A DNA stretch of 64,000 nucleotides from an uncultured Roseobacter sp. GTDB lineage: Bacteria; Pseudomonadota; Alphaproteobacteria; Rhodobacterales; Rhodobacteraceae. Each line of letters opens with the position of its first letter. Position 1 is the first letter of the stretch. Positions 9,112 through 17,632 of the stretch are shown one piece after another. Both the position numbers and the translations under genes were made by a program. Location: the NCBI GenBank assembly GCA_947501635.1, contig CANMWT010000012.1:1-64000 (forward strand), in the 5' to 3' direction. The notes under the pieces were generated by a model that was not told the DNA's origin, searched no databases, and worked only from the letters and a program-made list of their open reading frames with translations.

Positions 9112-9609
9112 ATGACAAGCGCATTGAACGTTGTGCCCTCTGACGATGATATCAACACCGGCATTGCCGATACCGAAGCCATGGCGCAGGGCATTGAGCA
9201 TATGCTGGCAGATACATACCGTCTGATTTTCAAGACGCATGCGGTGCACTGGAATGTAGAAGGTCCGATGTTTCACGCGGTGCATAGTCTAACAGAAGAG
9301 CAATATACCAACTTGTTTGCGGCTGCAGACGAGATCGCCGAACGCATCCGTGCATTGGGGCATCTTGCACCGGCCACGTTGTCTTCGATCGTGTCGCATT
9401 CCGTGGTGCAGGATGATGAGCGCCCGACCTCGGCTGGCGGGATGTGCGAAGACCTTGCGGCTGATCACGAACGTGTCGCGCGCAGGCTGCACAGTTTGAT
9501 CCAGACGGCCGAAGAAGCACGCGATCCTGTCACCGCGGACATGGCGACGGCGCGGGCTGCCTTTCACGAAAAATCGGCGTGGATGCTGCGCGCCATTTCC
9601 AAGAATTAA
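9112..9609 (+). CDS. dps: Dps-family DNA-binding/ferroxidase protein
   Basis: This is a 165-residue ferritin-like four-helix protein that oxidises and stores iron and protects DNA under stress and starvation. The inter-subunit ferroxidase motif is clear: KTHAVHWNVEGPMFHAVH (two His) followed by FAAADEIAERIRALG (Asp and Glu). The C-terminal part has the EKSAWMLRAI helix. The start at 9112 has AGGAGAAACGAT before it, and an in-frame upstream ATG at 9076 falls inside the stress promoter and is unlikely. Expression from the EcfG promoter at 9058 fits its role. Confidence 0.92.
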   Translation: MTSALNVVPSDDDINTGIADTEAMAQGIEHMLADTYRLIFKTHAVHWNVEGPMFHAVHSLTEEQYTNLFAAADEIAERIRALGHLAPATLSSIVSHSVVQDDERPTSAGGMCEDLAADHERVARRLHSLIQTAEEARDPVTADMATARAAFHEKSAWMLRAISKN

Positions 9610-9624
9610 ACCAGCCGCACAGAA

Positions 9625-9647
9625 CCTCGCGCTCTTGCGCGGGGTTT
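9625..9647. terminator. Bidirectional hairpin between dps and phyR
   Basis: CCTCGCGC-TCTT-GCGCGGGG forms an 8-bp stem with one U-G wobble, followed by TTT. It sits between the convergent dps and phyR stop codons and could end both transcripts. Confidence 0.6.
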
Positions 9648-9654
9648 CGCCGTG

Positions 9655-10464
9655 TCAGTCTTTCAGCGTTTCCGTGGACGAGAAGAACATCGCCTGGCTA
9701 ACGGCGGATATTACCTGATCTTCGGCGTAGGGTTTGGAAATCAAAAAGGCGGGTTCGTGCTTTTCTCCGGTCAGCAGGCGTTCGGGGAAGGCTGTGATAA
9801 AGATCACGGGGCGTTCGCCCAGCTTTTCCATCAGATCGTTTACAGCGTCGATGCCCGAAGAATTATCCGCAAGCTGGATGTCTGCAAGGATCAGATCGGG
9901 AGCATCCGCAAGCCCCAGTGCAACGGCCTCGCTGCGGGTACTTGCTACACCTGTGACGCGATGCCCCATCTCTGAAATGATGCTTTCGAGGTCCATAGCA
10001 ATGATTGCCTCGTCCTCGATGATCATGACCGAACCAGAGACTGCATCCGCCATCTCGCGGCGGGCGATTTGGACCAGTTCTTCAGCTTCGGCGTCGTCGA
10101 TCCCGATAATCTTTGCAATTTTATCGAAAGAGAACCCTTCAAGCGTGTGGAGCAACAGAGCCTCGCGGCTGTTGTCTGTCAGTTTGGCCAGATGTTTCTG
10201 CGCGCGCGCTTTGAGCCCGCTTTCCCCATCATCGACCGGCGCGCCGGCGCTGGACCATATCCGGTACAAAACGCGGAAAATACCAGTCTTTACATCGGTG
10301 TCATCCAGAACAGAAGGATCTGCCAGAATGGTTTCAAGGCTCGCCACAGCGAAATTGTCGCCGCTGGACTGGCTGCCTGTCACGGCCCGCGCAAAACGAC
10401 GCAAATAGGGCAAATGTGTTGCAAGCTGGCTACTAACGTCCTGTGTCTGGGTTGAATTTGACAT
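9655..10464 (-). CDS. phyR: General stress response regulator PhyR (sigma-like + receiver)
   Basis: PhyR is the anti-anti-sigma factor of the alphaproteobacterial general stress response. Residues ~10-125 form an EcfG-like sigma domain (LPYLRRFARAVTG, then NSREALLLHTLEGFSFDKIAKIIG). Residues ~140-265 form a receiver with VMIIEDEAIIAMDLE, the phosphoacceptor Asp in LILADIQLA, and SKPYAEDQ carrying the conserved Lys. When phosphorylated, the sigma-like domain binds NepR and frees EcfG. The gene is divergent from nepR-ecfG. Two adjacent ATG codons occur (10467 and 10464); the second has the better spacing to AGGACAGG. Confidence 0.95.
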   Translation of the reverse strand: MSNSTQTQDVSSQLATHLPYLRRFARAVTGSQSSGDNFAVASLETILADPSVLDDTDVKTGIFRVLYRIWSSAGAPVDDGESGLKARAQKHLAKLTDNSREALLLHTLEGFSFDKIAKIIGIDDAEAEELVQIARREMADAVSGSVMIIEDEAIIAMDLESIISEMGHRVTGVASTRSEAVALGLADAPDLILADIQLADNSSGIDAVNDLMEKLGERPVIFITAFPERLLTGEKHEPAFLISKPYAEDQVISAVSQAMFFSSTETLKD

Positions 10465-10492
10465 CATTCCTGTCCTTTTTTTCGCGCTCGCG

Positions 10493-10518
10493 GGAACCAT
10501 ATAGTGGTTTGGGACGTT
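10493..10518 (+). promoter_or_regulatory. EcfG-type autoregulatory promoter of nepR-ecfG
   Basis: GGAAC at 10493-10497, a 17-base spacer and CGTT at 10515-10518, reading toward nepR. This agrees with the known positive autoregulation of ecfG operons. It lies in the phyR/nepR divergent region, 53 bp before the nepR ATG. Confidence 0.82.
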
Positions 10519-10570
10519 AACTGGCAGTTGGGTTGGGGTTTTACAACCGCTTTAAGGACAATTGATCGTT

Positions 10571-10729
10571 ATGGCTCAGCCAGGTGCGCAAAGAAAACGC
10601 GAACAGATTATCGATGATAATCTGAAGCGCGTCTACGACGAGACCATCGAAGAGGGTGTGCCCGACCGCTTTCGCATATTGCTTGATGCGCTTAAGCAAG
10701 AGGAGCAGTCCAGGGCAAAGAGCGAATGA
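10571..10729 (+). CDS. nepR: Anti-sigma factor NepR (52 aa)
   Basis: This short gene is easily missed. It encodes a 52-residue protein with the NepR core LKRVYDETIEEGVPDRF followed by RILLDALKQ, which binds and inactivates EcfG until phosphorylated PhyR displaces it. The stop overlaps the ecfG start (ATGA), so the anti-sigma and sigma factors are translationally coupled. It lies directly downstream of an EcfG-type promoter and opposite phyR, the standard arrangement in Rhodobacterales and Rhizobiales. Confidence 0.92.
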   Translation: MAQPGAQRKREQIIDDNLKRVYDETIEEGVPDRFRILLDALKQEEQSRAKSE

Positions 10730-11283
10730 CGCAGCCTGACCCGAGGGACGAGTTGGTTGAGCATCTGCCGGCGATGCGCGGTTTCGCCCTGAATCTCACA
10801 CGTAACCCATCCGTTGCCGACGACATGGTGCAGGATGCGGTTGAAAAGGCGTGGACCAGTTTTGACAAATTCGAGCCTGGTACGAACATGCGCGCATGGC
10901 TCTTCACCATTTTGCGCAACACCTACTACTCATCGCGCAGAAAGATGCGCCGCGAAGTCCCGGATGTGGACGGCGCACATACCGAGACGCTGGCAGAGAA
11001 ACCGGCCCACGACGGACGGCTCCAAATGACAGACTTTCGCGCCGCTTTTGCGCAGCTGAATGACGAACAACGCGAGGCGCTTTTGCTTGTTGGTGCCTCG
11101 GGCTTCTCTTATGAAGAGGCGGCACAGATGTGTGGTGTGGCCGTCGGGACTATGAAAAGCAGGACAGGTCGCGCGCGCCAGAAACTGGCCGATCTGATGG
11201 AACTGGACGATGATGAGGCTCTGGAAATGACAGATGACGCGACATTGTCTGTTCTGACGGCGGCCAAGGCCGCAACATTCTGA
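10726..11283 (+). CDS. ecfG: RNA polymerase ECF sigma factor EcfG
   Basis: This 185-residue ECF sigma factor has a region 2 (MRGFALNLTRNPSVADDMVQDAVEKAW and MRAWLFTILRNTYY; key words DDMVQDAVEKAW) and a region 4 with NDEQREALLLVGASGFSYEEAAQMCGVAVGTMKSRTGRARQKL (key words SYEEAAQMCGVAVGTMKSR). It directs transcription from GGAAC-N16/17-CGTT promoters such as those before dps and its own operon. The start overlaps the nepR stop, and the sensor kinase begins one base after its stop. Confidence 0.92.
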   Translation: MTQPDPRDELVEHLPAMRGFALNLTRNPSVADDMVQDAVEKAWTSFDKFEPGTNMRAWLFTILRNTYYSSRRKMRREVPDVDGAHTETLAEKPAHDGRLQMTDFRAAFAQLNDEQREALLLVGASGFSYEEAAQMCGVAVGTMKSRTGRARQKLADLMELDDDEALEMTDDATLSVLTAAKAATF

Positions 11284-11284
11284 G

Positions 11285-13009
11285 ATGACCGGCGGCTTTT
11301 TTGACGTCGACATCTTTCGTGGACTGGCCTTTCGCATATTGCTGTTCCTGACGCTTGCTTTGCTGCCGTTCGGGTTGATTGCTGTCTTCCAAACCCGCGA
11401 GATCGTCCGCCAGGCGGAGTCGAACTCAGAACTCTCCCTGCTGGCGTTGACGGACCAGTCGGCCAGTACTGAACGCTCGATTTTTCAAGAAGCCTTTGGG
11501 GCCGCCGAAGCGCTGAGCGCGCTTGCGCAGTTGTACTCGACAGATGCGCGGGCCTGCTCTGCGTTTCTGGAAGCCTACCGGCGTGCGGCGGGCATTTATT
11601 CGTTTATCGGGTATTTGCCACCTGACGGCGTCATGCGGTGCTCTTCCGGCGGGCAAACCTTCGATTTCAGCGATTTTCCGGGGTTCGCCAAAGAGGTCGA
11701 AGCCGCGAGACGTCAGATCACCTACAGCGCCAAGGGGGTCATCAGCGGTGAGCCCGTTCTGGTTCTGTCGCAGCCATTTTTCACCCGCGCAGGATTTGCC
11801 GGTTTCATGACCATGTCCGTGCCACTGACGGCAATTGCTGAAGAGACCTTCTCGCCGCTTTCGGGCATGCCCGCAAACCTCGTGACGTTCAACGCTGATG
11901 GTGTCGTTCTGCGGTCTGACCGGGGCGCAGTCATCACGCAGGCCGATTTGCCTGCGGGGCAGTCACTCGCGTCTCTTGTGGGTGCCAAGCCTGTCGTTTT
12001 CAAAGACAAGAACCGGGGCGACGCTACGCGTCTTTACGCCGTTGTGCCGATCGTGCCGGATGTCGCCTATGCCATGAGCATCTGGCGTCCCGAAGAACTG
12101 GCACCGGGTTTGCGTCAGTCCATCGGACTTAGCATGGTCTTGCCGGTCATTATGTGGCTTGCCAGTCTCGTGGTGGCCTTTTGGTCGCTGAACCGGCTTG
12201 CCGTGCGCCACATCCGAAAACTCGGGCGGCAGATGCGCCTGTTTGCCTATAACCGACGTGTGCCGCGCACCTCATTGGGCCAAAGCGTGCCGCGCGAGCT
12301 GGAACAAATCCAGACCGCTTTTGCGCGCATGGCAGATTCAATTGTCCGCGACGAAGCTGCATTAGAAGACAGCCTGCGCGACAAGAACATCCTGCTCAAG
12401 GAAGTACACCACAGGGTGAAGAATAATCTGCAGCTGATCTCCTCGATCATGAACATGCAGATCAGGCGGGCCCAAAGCGAGGACGCAAGGCAAGTGCTCA
12501 AACGTTTGCAGGACCGTATTCTCAGCCTCGCAACAGTGCACAAGAACCTGTACCAGACCGAAGAGCTGGACCGCGTGGATGCCGGCAAGCTTGCCGAAGA
12601 GATCGTGGGCCAGATGCTATCGATGGGCCTGTCGGCGAGCCGCGGTGTCGAGGTGACGCAGTCTTACGATTCATTCCAGATGGACGCCGATGACGCCGCA
12701 CCCCTGACGTTGCTTATGTCCGAAGCGGTCACAAACGCGCTGAAATACATCGGCGCGCCTGGGCCGGGCATCGCCCCGCGGTTGAACATCTCTTTGACCC
12801 TGCAGTCGGATGACACGGTTGAATTCAAAGTATCCAATACCACCTCCGGCGCGATTGGGAGCGAAGGGACCGGCCTCGGAACCCAGCTTATCAGCGCTTT
12901 CGCCCGCCAGCTTGGCGGCGCGGTGGACGTGGGGTTCGAGGCGTCGGAGCATTGGATAACGCTGACCTTTCCCCTGCGGGAGCGCGTCAAGCAACGTTAC
13001 GATTTCTAA
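11285..13009 (+). CDS. Membrane sensor histidine kinase, HisKA_2 (HWE-like) type, general stress response
   Basis: This 574-residue kinase has one N-terminal membrane segment (about 12-35), an extracytoplasmic sensor region of the CACHE type (about 36-275), a second membrane segment (about 283-305) and a HAMP-like linker. A HisKA_2 dimerisation domain follows with KEVHHRVKNNLQLISS (phosphoacceptor His near residue 375), then a HATPase region (LLMSEAVTNALKYI, then GTGLGTQLI). HisKA_2/HWE kinases are the usual PhyR kinases, and its position after phyR-nepR-ecfG makes it the likely input to this stress system. The signal it senses is unknown. It starts one base after the ecfG stop. Confidence 0.88.
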   Translation: MTGGFFDVDIFRGLAFRILLFLTLALLPFGLIAVFQTREIVRQAESNSELSLLALTDQSASTERSIFQEAFGAAEALSALAQLYSTDARACSAFLEAYRRAAGIYSFIGYLPPDGVMRCSSGGQTFDFSDFPGFAKEVEAARRQITYSAKGVISGEPVLVLSQPFFTRAGFAGFMTMSVPLTAIAEETFSPLSGMPANLVTFNADGVVLRSDRGAVITQADLPAGQSLASLVGAKPVVFKDKNRGDATRLYAVVPIVPDVAYAMSIWRPEELAPGLRQSIGLSMVLPVIMWLASLVVAFWSLNRLAVRHIRKLGRQMRLFAYNRRVPRTSLGQSVPRELEQIQTAFARMADSIVRDEAALEDSLRDKNILLKEVHHRVKNNLQLISSIMNMQIRRAQSEDARQVLKRLQDRILSLATVHKNLYQTEELDRVDAGKLAEEIVGQMLSMGLSASRGVEVTQSYDSFQMDADDAAPLTLLMSEAVTNALKYIGAPGPGIAPRLNISLTLQSDDTVEFKVSNTTSGAIGSEGTGLGTQLISAFARQLGGAVDVGFEASEHWITLTFPLRERVKQRYDF

Positions 13010-13063
13010 ACCAAATCGCTGTATCCCTAGTCGCTATGCGATGGACAAGTAAAGGGCAGGACA

Positions 13064-13183
13064 ATGCCAATTGAAATTTTTGCCCTGGGGTCGGGTACCC
13101 TTGCGCTGGTCGCAATTGTGCTGATGGTTGTCAGCCGCGTTGAGACCACCGCCCGCAAGCCCGACAGTGACCGCAAACACTAA
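13064..13183 (+). CDS. Single-pass membrane microprotein (39 aa), unknown function
   Basis: A 39-codon frame begins at an ATG with GGGCAGG eight bases upstream. It encodes MPIEIFALGSGTLALVAIV... with one hydrophobic segment (about residues 5-24) and a basic/polar tail RKPDSDRKH. I do not recognise it. The stop codon overlaps the stop of the convergent FMN enzyme by two bases. The good ribosome-binding site and clean membrane-plus-tail design support a real gene, perhaps co-transcribed with the stress kinase 54 bp upstream. Confidence 0.5.
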   Translation: MPIEIFALGSGTLALVAIVLMVVSRVETTARKPDSDRKH

Positions 13184-14805
13184 AATCCCGGTGATGCGAA
13201 GCTGGCGGCACTCGCACGGTTCCAGCGTTTGCGATAGTCGGCCATGGCGGGCGAGTCTTCCGCGTTTTTCAGCAAGAAACCCTCCGGCAGATACGCAAAA
13301 GCTTCGCTTGCTTCGGCCATCTCTTTGTTGCCAAGGCGGACCATCATGTGCTGTGGCATGAACCCGCCTGGTTGCGACAAACCCGCAGCACCCGTCATCT
13401 CGCCCAAAGCTTTCAACGTGTTTTTGTGATAACGGGCGACCCTTTCGGACTTTGACCCGACATCCAGCGCGCGGGCGCGCAACGGGTCTTGGGTCGCAAC
13501 CCCAACGGGGCAATGATTGGTGTGGCATGCCTGCGCCTGAATACACCCGATCGCAAACATGAAACCGCGGGCCGAATTGCACCAATCTGCCCCAAGTGCC
13601 AATGCGCGCGCGACATCAAACGCGGACACGATCTTACCGGCCGCGCCGATTTTCACCTGATCGCGCAGACCCGCACCGCGCAGTGTGTTGTGCACAAAGG
13701 TCAGACCTTCCACCATCGGCATACCGACATGATTGGCAAACTCGACAGGGGCCGCACCTGTGCCACCTTCCGTCCCGTCCACCACGATGAAATCGGGCAC
13801 AACGCCGGTTTCCAGCATGGCCTTGACCATACACATGAACTCGCGCCGGTGCCCGATGCAAAGCTTGAAACCTACAGGTTTGCCACCTGATAACTCGCGC
13901 AATTGGCCGATGAAGGCCATCAGCTCCATGGGTGTTTCAAAAGCAGGGTGCGCGGCAGGTGACACACAGTCCACGCCCATGGGAATGCCACGCGCCTCGG
14001 CGATCTCTTCGGTAATCTTCGAGGCCGGCAACATGCCACCGTGGCCGGGTTTCGCCCCCTGGCTGAGCTTTATTTCGATCATCTTGATCTGATCGAGACT
14101 GGCCGTCTCGCGGAACTTGTCCGGGTTAAAGCTGCCATCATCATTGCGACATCCAAAATACCCCGACGCCACCTGGAAAATCAGATCACCGCCGCCTGCC
14201 TTGTGATAGCGGCTCACGGAACCTTCGCCCGTATCATGGGCAAACCCACCCATCTTGGCACCCTTGTTCAAGGCTTCGATCGCGTTGCCGCTCAGCGATC
14301 CGAAGCTCATGGCCGAGATATTGTAGATCGATGCGCTGTAAGGTTTTTTGCAATTCGGACCGCCAATAAGTACACGGAAATCGCAGTCTTCAATATGGAT
14401 CGGATTTACCGAATGCGTCACCCAGGCGTAGCCGGAATCATATGCGCGCATGCGCGACCCAAAAGGACGTTTGTCCTCAGCACCTTTCGCGCGCTGATAC
14501 ACGAGCGATCGTGCATCACGCGAAAACGGCTCTTCGTCCTGATCCGATTCAATAAGGTATTGCCGGATTTCAGGGCGTATCCCCTCAAAGAGAAACCGCA
14601 TGTGGCCAAGCACGGGATAGTTGCGCAGGATAGAGTGGTGCGTTTGGTTCAGATCGTGAAAACCAAGCCACGTCAGACCAATGAAGACCAGCGCGGGGAG
14701 CCACAACCAGCTTGTCCAGACCAGCGCCGCGATCACGCATATGACGGAAAGCGCGGCAACCGCGGCCAGAGTTGTGAAACGCAGGAGTGGTTCCAAAGCA
14801 TGCAT
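13180..14805 (-). CDS. FMN-binding glutamate synthase family protein (GltB central-domain homologue) with membrane anchor
   Basis: This 541-residue protein has two N-terminal hydrophobic segments (about 10-50), followed by the FMN-binding alpha/beta-barrel found in the glutamate synthase large subunit. Landmarks are YNISAMSFGSLS, KMGGFAHDTGEGSVSRYH, KPGHGGMLPASKI, VDGTEGGTGAAP (barrel phosphate loop), and CIQAQACHTNHCPVGVATQ, the cysteine set of the 3Fe-4S cluster. The amidotransferase and GXGXG domains of true GltB are absent, so this stand-alone protein is not a complete glutamate synthase. Its reaction is not known from sequence. Confidence 0.85.
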   Translation of the reverse strand: MHALEPLLRFTTLAAVAALSVICVIAALVWTSWLWLPALVFIGLTWLGFHDLNQTHHSILRNYPVLGHMRFLFEGIRPEIRQYLIESDQDEEPFSRDARSLVYQRAKGAEDKRPFGSRMRAYDSGYAWVTHSVNPIHIEDCDFRVLIGGPNCKKPYSASIYNISAMSFGSLSGNAIEALNKGAKMGGFAHDTGEGSVSRYHKAGGGDLIFQVASGYFGCRNDDGSFNPDKFRETASLDQIKMIEIKLSQGAKPGHGGMLPASKITEEIAEARGIPMGVDCVSPAAHPAFETPMELMAFIGQLRELSGGKPVGFKLCIGHRREFMCMVKAMLETGVVPDFIVVDGTEGGTGAAPVEFANHVGMPMVEGLTFVHNTLRGAGLRDQVKIGAAGKIVSAFDVARALALGADWCNSARGFMFAIGCIQAQACHTNHCPVGVATQDPLRARALDVGSKSERVARYHKNTLKALGEMTGAAGLSQPGGFMPQHMMVRLGNKEMAEASEAFAYLPEGFLLKNAEDSPAMADYRKRWNRASAASFASPGF

Positions 14806-15000
14806 GGGCAGAGCTCCTTTTCGACGGACGCACGACTATTGCTGACCAGAGGGTGTGCCAAGAGGAGAATTTGTGCAAGCCGTTGTCTCGCATCGCGAAG
14901 CTGATTACGGTTGCCGGCAGGCGTCATAGCAGATGCACAAGCATACGGAGACGGGGACAATTTCACGGCCCGTAGAACAGCGATTGGATAAACCCGGCAG

Positions 15001-16113
15001 ATGAGCGGCCCACTTGAAAACCTGCGGGTCGTGGAATTCTGCGGCCTTGGTCCCGCGCCGCTGGCCGGACAGTTGTTGGCAGATATGGGCGCGCAGGTTA
15101 CCGTGATTGATCGCGCATCCGCCCCCGAGGATGCCACAGATGTGAACCGGCGCGGCAAGCGGAGCGTCGCGCTGAACCTCAAGACACAAAGCGGGCAGGC
15201 GGTCGTTCGGCAGATGCTCGAGGGTGCGGACATCCTGATCGAAGGCTTCCGCCCCGGTGTGATGGAAAGGCTGGGGCTGGGGCCGGATGACTGCCCGGCG
15301 CATCTGGTCTATGGGCGCATGACAGGGTGGGGGCAAAGAGGCCCATGGTCGGACACTGCGGGCCATGACATCAACTATCTTGCTCTCACGGGTGCTTTGC
15401 ATGCGATTGGGCCAGCGGACAACCCCCCGCCGCCGCCGCTTAATCTGGTTGCGGATTACGGTGGCGGCGCCATGTTTCTCGTGTTTGGTCTGCTGGCAGC
15501 CGTGATCGAGCGGGCACATTCTGGCAAAGGGCAGGTCGTGGATGCGGCAATGGTCGATGGGGTGCCCGCGATGATGGGCCTGATCCAGGGATTATTGGCA
15601 CGCGGAGACATCCAGAACCGGCGCGAAAGCAACTGGATCGATGGAGCCGCGCCATTCTACCGCTGTTACACTTGCGCAGATGGCAAATTCATCTCTGTCG
15701 GCGCATTAGAGCCGCAATTCTATACCCAGTTGATGCAAAAAGCAGGCCTGGACGAGGCGACTTCGCAATATGACCGGGCAAGTTGGCCTGCTGAGACCGA
15801 CAGGCTGGCGGCCCTGTTCCGCACCAAAACCCGCGAGGACTGGGCCAAGGTCTTTGCAGGGTCGGACGCATGTGTCGCGCCCGTGCTCGACTTTGCCGAG
15901 GCGACGGTGCACCCGGTGAATGTGAAACGCGGCGTTTTCTATCAGGAAGGTGACGTCTGGCAGGCAAGGTCCGCCCCGCGGTTCAGCCGATCAGAGCCCG
16001 CGCGCGCCCATGCCCCGCGGGCAGCGGGTGCAGACACGGATGCGGTTTTGCGCTCGCTTGGCTACACCGACGAGGACGTGACGCGTCTTAAAGAAGAAGG
16101 GGTTGTCACATGA
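15001..16113 (+). CDS. CaiB/BaiF family (class III) CoA-transferase or acyl-CoA racemase
   Basis: This 370-residue protein has family III CoA-transferase features: VVEFCGLGPAPLAGQLLADMGAQVT at the N-terminus (key words GPAPLAGQLLADMGA), DVNRRGKRSVALNLKT, ADILIEGFRPGVMERLGLG, and GHDINYLALTGAL carrying the likely catalytic Asp. Members include alpha-methylacyl-CoA racemase and formyl- or succinyl-CoA transferases; the ITG-type segment here is closest to the racemase-like group. The stop overlaps the SDR gene start (ATGA), suggesting a shared pathway, probably branched-chain or hydroxyacyl-CoA metabolism. Confidence 0.85.
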   Translation: MSGPLENLRVVEFCGLGPAPLAGQLLADMGAQVTVIDRASAPEDATDVNRRGKRSVALNLKTQSGQAVVRQMLEGADILIEGFRPGVMERLGLGPDDCPAHLVYGRMTGWGQRGPWSDTAGHDINYLALTGALHAIGPADNPPPPPLNLVADYGGGAMFLVFGLLAAVIERAHSGKGQVVDAAMVDGVPAMMGLIQGLLARGDIQNRRESNWIDGAAPFYRCYTCADGKFISVGALEPQFYTQLMQKAGLDEATSQYDRASWPAETDRLAALFRTKTREDWAKVFAGSDACVAPVLDFAEATVHPVNVKRGVFYQEGDVWQARSAPRFSRSEPARAHAPRAAGADTDAVLRSLGYTDEDVTRLKEEGVVT

Positions 16114-16832
16114 ACAGAGTTGCAGCTGTGACAGGTGCTGCAGGCGGGCTGGGCCGGGCAATTACCACGCGGCTGCTGGCCGACGGGTTGCACGTGATCG
16201 GGCTGGACCGGGATGCTGCCGGTCTGGAGGGTATGGCGCGCGAGGGGTTCACCGCTTGCCTATGCGATCTGACCCAGCCTGATGATATCGCGGCAGCATT
16301 CCGCGACATCGGCGCCACACAAGGCGGCCTGGACGTCTTGGTCAACAATGCAGGCACCTGCCTCATGTCCGAATTTCCCGACATTTCTGCAGCTGAGCTT
16401 GACCAGCAAATGAGCGTGAACTTCAGCAGTGCGTTTCACTGCTGTCAGGCCGCCGTAAAGCTGATGTTCGGACGGGACGGGGTGCGCAAAATCGTAAATA
16501 TATCGTCCAACGGTGCCTATAACTTCGATGTTTTCGACCCGCCGCACTATCGCGCGTCCAAAGCGGCGATGGACACTCTGACCAAAGACCTCGCACGGCG
16601 CTATGCACGCGATAAAATCGCGGTAAACTCGATTGCACCCGCCATGACGGAAACCCCATTGTTCGGTGTTGTCAGCGAAGAGGTGCTGGCTGCAGCCATC
16701 GCACAGATGCCGCATGGCCACGCGATGCAGCCTGCCGAGGTTGCGGCGTGGGTCGGGTTTCTGGTGTCACCCGCAGGCGACATCAGTAGCGGCAATGTTA
16801 TTGTTCTAAATCAGGGCAGGGACGTGCGCTAG
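16110..16832 (+). CDS. Short-chain dehydrogenase/reductase
   Basis: This 240-residue classical SDR has the NAD(P)-binding TGAAGGLGRAI loop at the N-terminus, NNAG in LVNNAGTCLM, the catalytic Ser in NISSNGAYN and the YRASKAAM YxxxK pair. It oxidises or reduces a hydroxyl/keto group; the substrate is unknown. It is coupled by ATGA to the upstream CoA-transferase. Its stop overlaps the stop of the convergent metallo-hydrolase gene by a few bases. Confidence 0.9.
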   Translation: MNRVAAVTGAAGGLGRAITTRLLADGLHVIGLDRDAAGLEGMAREGFTACLCDLTQPDDIAAAFRDIGATQGGLDVLVNNAGTCLMSEFPDISAAELDQQMSVNFSSAFHCCQAAVKLMFGRDGVRKIVNISSNGAYNFDVFDPPHYRASKAAMDTLTKDLARRYARDKIAVNSIAPAMTETPLFGVVSEEVLAAAIAQMPHGHAMQPAEVAAWVGFLVSPAGDISSGNVIVLNQGRDVR

Positions 16833-17581
16833 TCGTACCACTCTGGGGCTTTGCGCAGCGTTGGCCACTGTTCAGGGCAGTGCCCGTAGATCACCATGGC
16901 ACGATCTTTTACAGCCCGCGCGAGCAAGCGTTTGGCATGGTGCTGCGCCTGCTGTGCATCCCACGACCCGGCAAAGCCGGTATCCATCTCGGACGGTCGA
17001 CTGATCGCGTCCGACGTAAGAATGACAGCGCCCGTGCGCGGCAATTGCACAGCAAAGGCCAATTGGCCGGGCGCATGCCCGGGTACGGACAAAACATCAA
17101 ACCCCGGCCCGATGGTCGTATCTGCTTCGATCTCAATATACTTTGCGTCGGGCCATTCCATCGCCTGTTTACCAGACCAATAAAGGGGGCGGGGCAAGGC
17201 CCTTTCTTCCTTTGCAATGACGATGGGCGCGCCGGGAAAGCCACCCATGAAACCCACGTGATCAATGTGTGTATGGCTCTGGATCATCAGATCAACATCC
17301 GACGGCGCCAAGGATAACGCAGCAAGCTGTGCGGGCGCCAGATTCTGTGCCGTCAGGGAAACAACCCGCCCAAAACTCTCCAGTCCGTCTTCTGAGGTGG
17401 CAGCGACGGCATCCGCGGCATATTTAGTCGGAAAGCCGCTATCGATCAGTATCGTCTCTCCTGCGGTGGTTTGCACCACATAACCACAAATTCCGATGAT
17501 CCGCCCGTTTTCATGCACTTGAAAAAGTCCAAAATCCAGCACTGACAAACGGGCCGGCATTCCTTTGAGCAGGGGTTGCAT
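16829..17581 (-). CDS. Metallo-beta-lactamase-fold hydrolase, lactonase-like
   Basis: This 250-residue zinc hydrolase carries the HxHxDH signature (SHTHIDHVGF), VPGHAPGQLAF (metal His) and TSDAISRP (bridging Asp). The overall layout resembles AiiA-type N-acyl-homoserine lactonases and related lactonases. If it is a lactonase it could degrade quorum signals, but MBL proteins are diverse and I cannot assign the substrate. It diverges from the aminotransferase gene with about 50 bp between likely starts, and it overlaps tail-to-tail with the SDR. Confidence 0.75.
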   Translation of the reverse strand: MQPLLKGMPARLSVLDFGLFQVHENGRIIGICGYVVQTTAGETILIDSGFPTKYAADAVAATSEDGLESFGRVVSLTAQNLAPAQLAALSLAPSDVDLMIQSHTHIDHVGFMGGFPGAPIVIAKEERALPRPLYWSGKQAMEWPDAKYIEIEADTTIGPGFDVLSVPGHAPGQLAFAVQLPRTGAVILTSDAISRPSEMDTGFAGSWDAQQAQHHAKRLLARAVKDRAMVIYGHCPEQWPTLRKAPEWYD

Positions 17582-17632
17582 ATCCTGAGTAAGACCTTTT
17601 TGCTTGAAGTTGAACTAGACCGGACTGAGCAG

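Noticed and set aside
17576-17632. TTG start extending the class I/II aminotransferase
   Set aside because: It would overlap the divergent hydrolase start and has no ribosome-binding site; the ATG at 17633 is sufficient.
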